From: Rothia dentocariosa ATCC 17931
Lineage (GTDB): Bacteria > Actinomycetota > Actinomycetes > Actinomycetales > Micrococcaceae
Assembly (NCBI RefSeq): GCF_000164695.2
Contig: NC_014643.1
Coordinates: 372,001-436,000 of the forward strand
Direction: 5' to 3'
Length of the DNA stretch: 64,000 bases
Under the pieces are notes generated by a model. That model saw only the letters and a list, made by a program, of their open reading frames with translations. It made no database searches and was not told where the DNA came from. The position numbers and the translations under genes are program-made. The stretch's first letter is position 1. Every line of letters starts with the position of its first letter. Positions 35,196-42,897 of this stretch are shown piece after piece.

Positions 35196-35198
35196 AAT

Positions 35199-35231
35199 TA
35201 TATCTCCACAGATATATCTTAGCAGATATAT
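35199..35231. promoter_or_regulatory. Overlapping palindromes, likely MarR operators
   Basis: Two dyads overlap: TATATCT-CCAC-AGATATA (35199-35216) and ATATATCT-TAGC-AGATATAT (35212-35231). They lie between the start codons of the divergent membrane-protein gene (35195) and marR-like gene (35265), where a MarR dimer would control both. Confidence 0.65.
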
Positions 35232-35264
35232 TCATGTCTGAACCTCACCTTTTATACTGGAATC

Positions 35265-35702
35265 ATGACTCTGGGGGAACTGTATCAACTTGCACGCATG
35301 CTGCGCGATATTACTATCACGGCTGGATCACTTACCCATATGTCGGTACATCCAAGTGAAGCTATGGTGTTTGAGGATATTGTGCAGCACCCCAACACGA
35401 CTATCAATCAGGTAGCAGAGCGCACCCATCTAGCACAGAGCCGTGTTTCAACAATGGTTAATGCCATGATCACAGAAGGTGCGGTTACGGTCAGTACCGA
35501 CTCTCAAGATCAGCGCCGCAAGACGCTTCAAGCAAGCCCTCAGCTACTGCAGGACATCAAAGCCATAGACTATAATAAAGCCATTCGCCAAGCTATACAT
35601 CGACTTTATCCGAGCCTATCGGAACATCAGATAGCGGATGTCACACAACACCTCGACCACATTTTTACCCTGCTCAGCGCAGACTCAAGAAGGGAGTCAT
35701 AG
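35265..35702 (+). CDS. MarR-family transcriptional regulator
   Basis: This 145-residue winged-helix protein has the MarR core: helix pair TTINQVAERTHLAQSRVSTM for DNA recognition, then a wing containing STDSQDQRRKTLQ (the usual D-x-R-x-R-type stretch). Family members are dimers that repress their own operon and a neighbour until a small ligand binds. Here the overlapping AGATATA palindromes immediately upstream are the probable operators. It is followed after 3 bases by a DUF1697 gene, so the two are co-transcribed. The ligand is unknown. Confidence 0.82.
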   Translation: MTLGELYQLARMLRDITITAGSLTHMSVHPSEAMVFEDIVQHPNTTINQVAERTHLAQSRVSTMVNAMITEGAVTVSTDSQDQRRKTLQASPQLLQDIKAIDYNKAIRQAIHRLYPSLSEHQIADVTQHLDHIFTLLSADSRRES

Positions 35703-35705
35703 CAT

Positions 35706-36242
35706 ATGCAGTACATTCTTTTGCTCAGGAGTGTTAACCTGGGGAAGCTGCGCAAGGTGTCGATGCCCGAGCTGAAAAAGCGGCTGGCTGCACTGGGATA
35801 CGAGAACGTCACAAGCTATATAAATTCGGGGAACCTGCTATTTGTGAGCTCGCGGGATAAAACCACCGTGGCACAGGAGATCACCGATCTGCTGGCGAAG
35901 CATTACGATTTCGAGATTCCATTCTCACTTCTCACCGCTGACGAATACCGCAAGGATGCGCACAACCTGCCCGAGTGGTGGAATGAGGACATGCCTCGCC
36001 TGGACGCCATGTTTTTCACCATTGATGCTGATCGCGATGCACTAGCCGCCGAGCTCGAAACGCTGGATGTTCCCGACGAGGTGCTTCACATAGGAACCTG
36101 CGCCGTCTACTTCGGCAACTACAGCACACCCGATTATAAGAAAGCGCAGTACGGCAAGTTCATGTCAAAGAAAGCCTTCGCAAACCAGCTGACCCTGCGC
36201 AACGCCAAAACCTACAACAAGATTCTAGACCTGCTGGATTAA
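35706..36242 (+). CDS. DUF1697 family protein
   Basis: The 178-residue protein matches the DUF1697 outline: YILLLRSVNLGKLRKVSMPEL at the N-terminus, then YENVTSYINSGNLLFVSS, and the C-terminal GKFMSKKAFANQLTLRNAKTYNKIL. These are small cytosolic proteins of unknown biochemical role. It starts 3 bases after the marR-like stop and is likely under the same operators. It ends before a long inverted repeat shared with convergent murB. Confidence 0.82.
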   Translation: MQYILLLRSVNLGKLRKVSMPELKKRLAALGYENVTSYINSGNLLFVSSRDKTTVAQEITDLLAKHYDFEIPFSLLTADEYRKDAHNLPEWWNEDMPRLDAMFFTIDADRDALAAELETLDVPDEVLHIGTCAVYFGNYSTPDYKKAQYGKFMSKKAFANQLTLRNAKTYNKILDLLD

Positions 36243-36259
36243 CGCCGCCCCTGCTAAAC

Positions 36260-36330
36260 CGCGAGCAGATAGTATTTTGACGAGCAGATAACAATCCGCT
36301 ATCTGCTCGTCAAAATCCTATCTGCTCGCG
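36260..36330. terminator. 31-bp hairpin between convergent DUF1697 gene and murB
   Basis: Bases 36260-36290 pair with 36300-36330 through 31 positions with a single mismatch and a 9-base loop. The decamer CGAGCAGATA occurs twice in the left arm and its complement twice in the right. The position suits a bidirectional terminator, but the stem is far longer than needed. Confidence 0.75.
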
Positions 36331-36361
36331 GAATTCGCAGGGAATAAGAGGCTGAAGAGTC

Positions 36362-37471
36362 CTAAATCTTCCCGTTCACCACAACCGGCTCGGGCACCAG
36401 CTCAACCCCGAATTTCTCGGCAACACCGGCGCGCACCGCCCGGGCGATCGCGAAAATATCCTCAGCGGTGGCATCCCCACGGTTCGTAATCGCCAGCGTA
36501 TGCTTGGTCGAGAGCGAGGCGCGACCGCCCGCAATCTCGCGCGCATCGCCTTCGAGCCCGAAGCCTTTCTCGAACCCGGCGTGCTGAATCAGCCAGGCGG
36601 CGGAGAGCTTCACGTACTCCTCGCTTTCCTGTTGCTCGGTTCCGAACACTCCGGTGCGCGTTACTACCGGGAAGCGCGGCGCATCCTCAGGCAAAGAATC
36701 AAGCACAGATACCGGCACAATCGGGTTAGTGAAGAACGAGCCGGTCGAGAAGGTATCGCGGTCGGAGGCATCCAGCACCATCCCCTTGGAGGCACGCAGC
36801 GCCAGAACCTTATCCCGCACCAGCGCGGATTCGGCACGCTTCCCCACCTGCACACCCAGGCTCTTCGCCAGTTCCCCATACTTAATGGGTGAAGACAGGC
36901 TGCCGAGCGTGAACTGGAAATCCACGGTCAGCACCACATAGCGCGGTGAACCGTTCACCATGTTTTGCTTCAGGATTGAATCGCGGTAGCCGAAACGCAG
37001 ATCGGCGTTCGCAAAAGTCTTGAACTTTCCCGTCTCGCGGTCCCAGGTGCGCACGGAGGCAATAAACTCGCCAACCTCCACCCCGTAGGCGCCCACATTC
37101 TGCACGGGGGTTGCACCCACGGTCCCGGGAATACCCGACAGTGCCGCCGGGCCGGACCATTCTTTTTCAATGCTCAGCTGCACGAAATCATCCCACACAG
37201 TACCCGCCTGCACGCGCACATTCGCGCCGCCACATGCGGGAATAGGCAGCTCCTCAACCCCGGTGGATGCAATATGCACAACGGTACCGTCAAACCCGGC
37301 ATCAGAAACCAGCAGGTTTGAGCCGCCGCCCACGATCAGCACGGGTTCGTTGGCGGCATCGGCGGAGGAAACGGCCTCGACAATCTCGGCTTCAGTCGTG
37401 GCGCGGATATATGTGCGGGCAGGACCGCCAACTTGGGCGGTGGTGATCTCACTCAGCAGCTTTTCAGTCAT
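36362..37471 (-). CDS. murB: UDP-N-acetylenolpyruvoylglucosamine reductase
   Basis: This 369-residue flavoprotein reduces the enolpyruvyl group to make UDP-N-acetylmuramic acid for peptidoglycan. It has the FAD-binding motif VLIVGGGSNLLVSDAGFDG (about residues 44-62), ALSGIPGTVGATPVQNVGAYG, the RYGYRDS-type stretch LRFGYRDSILK, and the catalytic serine region STGSFFTNPIVP. It is the long type (type I) with a C-terminal domain containing AAWLIQHAGFEKGFGL. In many actinobacteria murB neighbours a hadA/hadB-like pair, as here. Confidence 0.95.
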   Translation of the reverse strand: MTEKLLSEITTAQVGGPARTYIRATTEAEIVEAVSSADAANEPVLIVGGGSNLLVSDAGFDGTVVHIASTGVEELPIPACGGANVRVQAGTVWDDFVQLSIEKEWSGPAALSGIPGTVGATPVQNVGAYGVEVGEFIASVRTWDRETGKFKTFANADLRFGYRDSILKQNMVNGSPRYVVLTVDFQFTLGSLSSPIKYGELAKSLGVQVGKRAESALVRDKVLALRASKGMVLDASDRDTFSTGSFFTNPIVPVSVLDSLPEDAPRFPVVTRTGVFGTEQQESEEYVKLSAAWLIQHAGFEKGFGLEGDAREIAGGRASLSTKHTLAITNRGDATAEDIFAIARAVRAGVAEKFGVELVPEPVVVNGKI

Positions 37472-37525
37472 GTCTTTAAGAATACCGGTCTGTCACGTTT
37501 TATTCCGTTAGGGTCAGCTAAACCT

Positions 37526-37565
37526 TATGGCAGGCCCGCTCCATAGTCGGAGCGGATCTGCCATA
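37526..37565 (-). terminator. Hairpin after the hadB-like gene
   Basis: TATGGCAG (37526-37533) pairs with CTGCCATA (37558-37565), and CCGCTCC pairs with GGAGCGG inside. It lies 45 bases beyond the stop of the gene at 37610 and separates it from murB. Confidence 0.6.
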
Positions 37566-37609
37566 ATTCAAGGCACAGTCACATAGAGTATCGATTGTAA
37601 GCGCGCGGG

Positions 37610-38071
37610 CTAGGCAAATTTCACCACGGCCTGAGTCTTCATCAGAACCTTTTGCTGATTGCCTTCACCGTCATCAGCGGTAACAGTGAGGTCGATGCGA
37701 ACCGTGCGCGCATCCTCATCCACGGCACCTACCTTGCCGGTGATAGTCAGCGCATTCGTAGGGGTGTCCGGGTTATCGCCGCCGGGCGCATCCGGCACCG
37801 GTACGGGCTTAGTAAAGCGAGTCTGGTAGTCCACGATCGCACCCGGATCGCCCGCCCAATCGCTCACCAGCTGCACGGCGGTGCCCATCGTGAGCATACC
37901 GTGCGCAATCACGCCGGAAAGCCCCACGGACTGGGCAAAACGCTCGTTCCAGTGAATCGGGTTAAAGTCGCCGGATGCACCCGCATACCGCACCAGTGAT
38001 GCACGCGAAATATCAATGGTTCGAGAGCCGATCTCCTGCCCCTTTTCGAGTTCTGCAAAGTTTACGGACAT
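37610..38071 (-). CDS. MaoC-like dehydratase, HadB-type
   Basis: The 153-residue protein has the hydratase/hot-dog signature YAGASGDFNPIHWNERFAQS followed by GVIAHGMLTMG, which holds the Asp/His catalytic pair of R-specific enoyl hydratases. It overlaps the previous hadA-like gene by one base (TAATG), so both are translated together and probably form a heterodimer as HadA/HadB do in mycobacteria. Their reaction would be dehydration of 3-hydroxyacyl chains in fatty acid synthesis. Mycolic acids are not expected in this lineage, so an ordinary fatty acid role is more likely. Substrate is inferred. Confidence 0.85.
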   Translation of the reverse strand: MSVNFAELEKGQEIGSRTIDISRASLVRYAGASGDFNPIHWNERFAQSVGLSGVIAHGMLTMGTAVQLVSDWAGDPGAIVDYQTRFTKPVPVPDAPGGDNPDTPTNALTITGKVGAVDEDARTVRIDLTVTADDGEGNQQKVLMKTQAVVKFA

Positions 38072-38526
38072 TATTCGCCCTCCTCGTCGGCGCGTACCAG
38101 CAGGGATGAGATACAGGTGGTAACGGGTTTACCGTCAGCGTCGGTGATTTCCTCGCGGGTGGTGAGCATGGCGCCCGCACCCATCACTCGCACGGAATCC
38201 ACATGAACTTCGGTGCGCAGTTCGTCCCCCGCCACGATGGGGCGGTGATGCGTAAAGCGCTGGTCGGCGTGCACTACGCGGGAGAAATCGATGCCCGCAG
38301 ATTTATCACCAATCAGAGCGGCATCGGCTGCTTGGGACAGGATGATAGCGAAGGTGGGCGGGGCGATCAGGTCTGCGTAGCCTGCGGCGCGTGCCGCCTC
38401 AACGTCATGATGCAGAGGGTTTTCGGCGTGTACGGCACGGGCAAATTCCCGGATCTTCTCGCGTCCGACGGCGTAGGTGCCCTCGGCAGGGTACACGCGA
38501 CCCACAATGTCAGGGTTAATACTCAT
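38071..38526 (-). CDS. MaoC-like dehydratase partner, HadA/UPF0336-type
   Basis: The 151-residue protein starts at ATG 38526 (SINPDIVGRVYPAEGTYAV). It lacks the full catalytic Asp-His motif of its partner but has the same hot-dog fold features (DLIAPPTFAIILSQAA, FSRVVHADQRFTHHRPIVAGD), as in HadA/HadC-type substrate-binding subunits. The frame stays open 123 codons upstream, but that part is a shadow of the opposite-strand region and shows no family sequence. Its stop codon overlaps the hadB-like start. It is divergent from the flavin monooxygenase gene. Confidence 0.85.
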   Translation of the reverse strand: MSINPDIVGRVYPAEGTYAVGREKIREFARAVHAENPLHHDVEAARAAGYADLIAPPTFAIILSQAADAALIGDKSAGIDFSRVVHADQRFTHHRPIVAGDELRTEVHVDSVRVMGAGAMLTTREEITDADGKPVTTCISSLLVRADEEGE

Positions 38527-38646
38527 ACCCACCAGTCTATCGGGTTGGTGCCGTAGCTGCCGCCGCTTACCGCGAACATGAAGGTATCCATGAGCATAGG
38601 GAGCGTAGCCTAAAAGGGTACTTTTCTCGTTCTGAAAGGAGCCATC

Positions 38647-39642
38647 ATGTCTATCCCGTTCTCGGTCCTTGATCTTATGCCCACGCGCCCCGATGATTCT
38701 CACCCGCAAACCATGCGCAAGACGGTTCAGGCGGCGCAGGCAGCTGAGCGTTTTGGGTTCAACCGTTTCTGGGTTGCCGAGCATCATAACGCGGGCTCGC
38801 TGCTGTCTTCGGCGACGGTCGTGGTAATGGCAGAGCTCGCCGCCGCAACCGAGCGCATCCGGGTGGGTTCGGGCGGCATTATGCTCCCCAACCACGCCCC
38901 CTATGTAGTGGCAGAACAGTTTGGCACCTTAGAGGCGTTCCATCCCGGGCGCATCGATCTGGGTTTGGGTCGCGCGCCCGGTACCGACCCCATGACCGCG
39001 CAGGCGCTTCGTCGCGATAATTCTGCGGCCATGAATTTCCCCGCCGAGGTAGAAGAGATTCAGCGCTATCTGGGTGACCCCTCCCCCATGCGCCGCGTGC
39101 ACGCTATCCCCGGGCAAGGGTCCAATGTTCCGCTCTATATCCTGGGTTCATCAACTTTCGGGGCCTCTTTGGCGGCTAAGCTGGGTCTGCCGTTCTCGTT
39201 TGCTTCGCACTTCGCCCCGGCTGCCCTGCAGGATGCGCTCAACGTCTACCGCAATAACTTCACCCCGTCGCAAACCCTGGATAAACCCTACGTTATTGTG
39301 GGTGCAGGGTCGCTGGTTGCCGAAACAGATGAGCAGGCGCAGCGTCTTTTCACGACTGCGCAACAGCACGCCCTGGGGATTATTCGCGGGCGTCCGCAGT
39401 TCTCTCCGCCAGTCGACGATATGGAAAAGCTGTGGAGTCCTGCCGAGAAACGGCATATCTCCTCAATGCTTCAGGAGGCGGTGGTCGGTTCCCCACAGAC
39501 GGTTCAGAGCAAGCTCGAAGATTTGGTTGCCCGCACCGGTGCAGACGAAGTGATTATCACGAGCACGCCGTGGGAGTTTGAAGACCGCATTCGAAGCTAC
39601 GAATTGCTTTCGGAGCTGCCGATCTTCCAGAAAACCGAGTAA
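38647..39642 (+). CDS. LLM-class flavin-dependent oxidoreductase
   Basis: The 331-residue protein is a luciferase-like monooxygenase of the single-component alkanal type: FSVLDLMPTRPDDSHPQTMR at the front, RFWVAEHHNAGSLLSSAT, then GSGGIMLPNHAPYVVAEQF and LGLGRAPGTDP. These bind FMN in a TIM barrel and act on small organic molecules; the substrate cannot be told. The start ATG has AAAGGAG eight bases upstream. It is followed by a tRNA cluster on the other strand. Confidence 0.88.
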   Translation: MSIPFSVLDLMPTRPDDSHPQTMRKTVQAAQAAERFGFNRFWVAEHHNAGSLLSSATVVVMAELAAATERIRVGSGGIMLPNHAPYVVAEQFGTLEAFHPGRIDLGLGRAPGTDPMTAQALRRDNSAAMNFPAEVEEIQRYLGDPSPMRRVHAIPGQGSNVPLYILGSSTFGASLAAKLGLPFSFASHFAPAALQDALNVYRNNFTPSQTLDKPYVIVGAGSLVAETDEQAQRLFTTAQQHALGIIRGRPQFSPPVDDMEKLWSPAEKRHISSMLQEAVVGSPQTVQSKLEDLVARTGADEVIITSTPWEFEDRIRSYELLSELPIFQKTE

Positions 39643-39856
39643 CGGAAAGCCCTAATATCTCGCCAGGAACACAATTTCCGGCGGAATACCAGGGCTGTTG
39701 GAAGCGATCTAGGCACGCCGCCCGCGCATTAAGAGAGGACTAAGGTCTGCTCCACGACCGAAGGGCGGGCATGCGCGCAGGCGTTGTCTAGACTTCCTCC
39801 ACCCCGGCTTTTCAAGACGCACCTACACTTTGCAGTGAAAAAGCCAGCAGGTACAA

Positions 39857-39884
39857 CAAAAGCCTGCCTCATGTGAGACAGGCT
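39857..39884 (-). terminator. Terminator of the Thr-Met-Thr tRNA cluster
   Basis: On the minus strand AGCCTGTCTC and GAGGCAGGCT form a 10-bp stem with a 4-base loop followed by TTTTGT. It lies just downstream of the last tRNA. Confidence 0.8.
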
Positions 39885-39890
39885 TAGCTG

Positions 39891-39962
39891 AGCCCCGACC
39901 GGGAATCGATCCCGGGACCTCCATCTTACCAAGATGGCGCTCTACCACTGAGCTATCGGGGC
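39891..39962 (-). tRNA. tRNA-Thr (GGT), copy 2
   Basis: 72 bases from 5' GCCCCGATAGCTCAG to the T discriminator, with a 7-bp acceptor stem (GCCCCGA/TCGGGGC). The anticodon loop TTGGTAA between CCATC and GATGG gives GGT. CCA is not encoded. Identical to the gene at 40067. Confidence 0.95.
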
Positions 39963-39963
39963 G

Positions 39964-40037
39964 TAGCGGTGGACGGGCTCGATCCGTCGACCTCACGATT
40001 ATGAGTCGTGCGCTCTAACCAGCTGAGCTACACCGCC
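39964..40037 (-). tRNA. tRNA-Met (CAT)
   Basis: 74 bases from 5' GGCGGTGTAGCTCAGC. The anticodon loop CTCATAA between CACGA and TCGTG gives CAT. Initiator features are not seen, so this is the elongator form, although an Ile-lysidine tRNA cannot be fully excluded. The acceptor stem closes with a G-T wobble at position 1-72. Confidence 0.9.
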
Positions 40038-40066
40038 AGAACATCAACCTTGCAGGCCAATGCGAG

Positions 40067-40138
40067 AGCCCCGACCGGGAATCGATCCCGGGACCTCCAT
40101 CTTACCAAGATGGCGCTCTACCACTGAGCTATCGGGGC
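40067..40138 (-). tRNA. tRNA-Thr (GGT), copy 1
   Basis: Same 72-base sequence as the gene at 39891, with anticodon GGT. It is the first gene of the minus-strand tRNA cluster. Confidence 0.95.
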
Positions 40139-40248
40139 AACAGATAAAAGTTTACAGTATCCTAAACCACCCGCGCAAATAAGGGTTAGGTGTTCTGTGA
40201 CACTTTGTTTTAGCCCTAAAAATAGGCGTTTTTACACCGTTTATTCGC

Positions 40249-40300
40249 GGATGCGCCCGCCGGTTTTTCCGTCCACAATACCGGCGGGCGCATCCCGCTT
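40249..40300 (-). terminator. Strong hairpin after the DEAD-box helicase gene
   Basis: GGATGCGCCCGCCGGT (40249-40264) is perfectly complementary to ACCGGCGGGCGCATCC (40280-40295), a 16-bp stem. It lies about 50 bases beyond the helicase stop. Confidence 0.8.
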
Positions 40301-40345
40301 TTATGAAATAACGAAACGCCTTATTTTACGGCTAACTTTCACAGA

Positions 40346-42355
40346 CTAGTAGCGTTTACCGTGTGACTTTCCGCGGCGATCATCCCGACCGCCACGGTGA
40401 TCATCGCGACGGGAACGGAACCCGCCGTCGCGGCGATCGTTGCGGCGGAAACCGCGGCCACCGCCTCCCTGAGGCCCCCGATCCTTACGGATGTTGATGA
40501 ACTCACCGGCAACCTTGGTATCACGCAGACGATCGAAGAAACCCTTAGGCAGGTCTTCGGGAAGACCCACGATCGTGAAGTGCTGGCGAATATCGATCGA
40601 GCCGATCTGTGAGCCCTTAATACCGCCCTCGTTTGCAAGCGCGCCCACAATGGCAGAGGCTTTAACCCGAGAGGCGCGGCCCACGTTGAGTTTGTAGTTC
40701 ACCATGCCTTCGTCGCTGTGGTTTCGTCCCTTCTTGGGCCCGCGTTTGCCGCAGTCCTTGGTGTCGTCGGCGAAAGCGCGGGATTTACGGGCAATATCGT
40801 CGTTTTCATCGAGGAAGAAGGCGCGACCTTGCTGTGCAATGACGGCGAGCGCGGCGGCGATGTCTTCTGCCGTGGTGTCGTGCTCGTTTTCGTAGTCTTC
40901 GATGATCTTGCGGAAGAAGTTTAGGTCTTCCGTTTCGATCGTTTCGGTGATCTGTTCGGCGAAGCGCTGTTTACGGCTGCTGTTCACGTCTTGCGCGGTG
41001 GGCATGTGCATTGGCTCAACCTTTTGACGGGTTGCCTTTTCGATCTGCCGCAGCATGTATTTTTCGCGCGGAGTTACGAAGAGTATCGCTTCGCCGTCGC
41101 GTCCGGCTCGACCGGTACGCCCGATGCGGTGCACATAGGATTCGGTGTCGTGCGGAATATCGTAGTTCACCACGAGGGAGATGCGTTCAACATCCAGTCC
41201 GCGGGCGGCTACGTCGGTTGCTACGAGAATGTCGATGCGTCCGTCGCGCAGCGCATCCACGGTGCGTTCGCGCAGCTGTTGGGGAATGTCGCCGTTAATA
41301 GCTGCCGCTTGGAAACCGCGTGCCTTGAGTTTATCGGCTACTTCTTCGGTTTCTTTTTTGGTGCGCACGAAGACGATAATGCCGTCGTAGTTTTCGACTT
41401 CGAGCACGCGGGTCATGGCGTCAAGTTTGTGGGAGTGCATGACCTGCATGTAGCGCTGGCGGATGTTCGCCCCGGTGGTGGTCTTGGTTTTGACGCGCAC
41501 CTCGGTGGGGTCGTTGAGGTATTGCTGGGCGATTTTGCGGATCGAGTTGGGCATGGTGGCTGAGAAGAGTGCCACCTGTTTGGCGTCCGGGGTGCCTTCG
41601 AGAATGGTTTCTACGTCTTCGGCGAAGCCCATACGCAGCATTTCGTCGGCCTCATCGAGTACCAGGTACTGCAGGTTTGAGAGGTCGAGCGAGCCCTTTT
41701 CAAGGTGGTCGATCACGCGCCCGGGGGTGCCGACGACTACCTGTGCGCCGCGGCGCAGTCCGGCAAGCTGGGGGCCGTAGGGTGAGCCGCCGTAGATAGG
41801 GAGCACGGTGAAGTCTTCCATGTGGGTTGCGTAGGAGGAGAAGGCCTCGGCAACCTGCAGGGCGAGTTCGCGGGTGGGGGCGAGTACGAGCACCTGGGTG
41901 TCTCGGGAGACGCCGTTGATATCGGCAAGCTCTGCCATGCGGGAGAGCGCGGGCAGCGCGAAGGCAGCGGTTTTGCCGGTACCGGTCTGCGCCAGACCCA
42001 CCACGTCCTTGCCGTCCAGCAGCAGCGGGATGGTCTGTTCCTGGATGGGGGAAGGTTTCTCGTAGCCGACTTCTTCGAGTGCGGAGAGCACTCGGGGGTC
42101 TAGTCCCAGGTCGGTGAATCGGGTGCCTTCTTCGTGGCTTTCGTGAGTATTGTCTTCAGTATTTTTCTTAGTGGCCGCGTTGTCTTCTCTAGGCTCTGCT
42201 GTCATGCTTTCTGCAGCGTCTGCTTTTTCGTTCGTGGGTTTTTCACCGGTTTCTAGGGAAGATTCTTCAACGGTTTTTTCTACAGATAAGGTCTCTTCGG
42301 TATTGCCGAGCGTAGCGCCTTGTTCGGCGTTTTCGGCAGGAATATTTTCAGTCAC
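40346..42355 (-). CDS. deaD: DEAD-box RNA helicase, DeaD/CsdA-type
   Basis: I start this 669-residue protein at the GTG at 42355 (VTENIPAENAEQG), preceded by GAGGAAAAA; the frame is open 49 codons further, but those residues look non-coding. An acidic low-complexity N-terminus (~75 residues) precedes the Q motif (FTDLGLDPRVLSALEEVGY), motif I AQTGTGKT, DEAD in VLDEADEML, SAT, and HRIGRTGRAGR. A DbpA-like RNA-binding domain follows (DIRQHFTIVGLPEDLPKGFF), then an Arg/Gly/Asp-rich tail. DeaD-type helicases unwind RNA in ribosome assembly and at low temperature. A long leader upstream would fit cold-shock control. Confidence 0.92.
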   Translation of the reverse strand: MTENIPAENAEQGATLGNTEETLSVEKTVEESSLETGEKPTNEKADAAESMTAEPREDNAATKKNTEDNTHESHEEGTRFTDLGLDPRVLSALEEVGYEKPSPIQEQTIPLLLDGKDVVGLAQTGTGKTAAFALPALSRMAELADINGVSRDTQVLVLAPTRELALQVAEAFSSYATHMEDFTVLPIYGGSPYGPQLAGLRRGAQVVVGTPGRVIDHLEKGSLDLSNLQYLVLDEADEMLRMGFAEDVETILEGTPDAKQVALFSATMPNSIRKIAQQYLNDPTEVRVKTKTTTGANIRQRYMQVMHSHKLDAMTRVLEVENYDGIIVFVRTKKETEEVADKLKARGFQAAAINGDIPQQLRERTVDALRDGRIDILVATDVAARGLDVERISLVVNYDIPHDTESYVHRIGRTGRAGRDGEAILFVTPREKYMLRQIEKATRQKVEPMHMPTAQDVNSSRKQRFAEQITETIETEDLNFFRKIIEDYENEHDTTAEDIAAALAVIAQQGRAFFLDENDDIARKSRAFADDTKDCGKRGPKKGRNHSDEGMVNYKLNVGRASRVKASAIVGALANEGGIKGSQIGSIDIRQHFTIVGLPEDLPKGFFDRLRDTKVAGEFINIRKDRGPQGGGGRGFRRNDRRDGGFRSRRDDHRGGRDDRRGKSHGKRY

Positions 42356-42794
42356 TTTTTCCTCATTTTGCTGGGGTGTTCGGGCGCACGCTTTTCGGCG
42401 CCGTTCGGATTCCCCTACACATTCCAGCCACATTCTGCGCGCCTTATTGTCAGGCGGGCGAGCAAGACAACACAACCCGGGCATCCGGTAAGGCGGAGGC
42501 ACTCAGGGATAGGATTTCTCTACGCTGGGGGTTGGTCTTGAATTTCTCGGTGACACGCAAGTCTCGGCACATCTGGAATGAGGTGCGATGTGTATTGACG
42601 CCACGAGGCGGCATAGCATACTGAGTTCGGTGATTTTGAGTTCGGCGCCAAGAATGAGGTTAGTAACCGATTCGACCGGTTGGGGCGCACAAGACCTGTA
42701 TCGGGGGTACCCGTCTTTATAAGTGTACCCTACTTTGGTGCGGCAACGCGCCGGATGCGCGCAAACCCCGGTTTTTCGCCGCGGGTTCTAAGCG
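42356..42794 (-). other. Long leader/intergenic region upstream of deaD
   Basis: About 440 bases on the 5' side of deaD with no supported gene on either strand. Several short frames are open only because of GC-rich composition. Cold-shock helicase genes often have long structured leaders. I can point to no specific promoter. Confidence 0.4.
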
Positions 42795-42840
42795 AAATAG
42801 CCCCTTCAGGTCATGGAAACATGGATGTGCAAGGCTATTT
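42795..42840 (-). terminator. Terminator-like hairpin after the DUF2079 gene
   Basis: AAATAGCC (42795-42802) pairs with GGCTATTT (42833-42840), with A/T-rich outer ends. It lies 57 bases beyond the stop codon at 42898. Confidence 0.5.
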
Positions 42841-42897
42841 CCCCATACTACTGCGCGCTTGCGGAATGCAGCGCGCAGGGCGGTGGGATGGGTACGC

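Noticed and set aside
38527..38895. N-terminal extension of the hadA-like gene
   Set aside because: The 123 extra codons show no family sequence and lie partly under the divergent monooxygenase gene; ATG 38526 starts the conserved domain.
42356..42502. Upstream extension of deaD to an ATG at 42502
   Set aside because: The added 49 residues look non-coding and the GTG at 42355 has a good ribosome-binding site.
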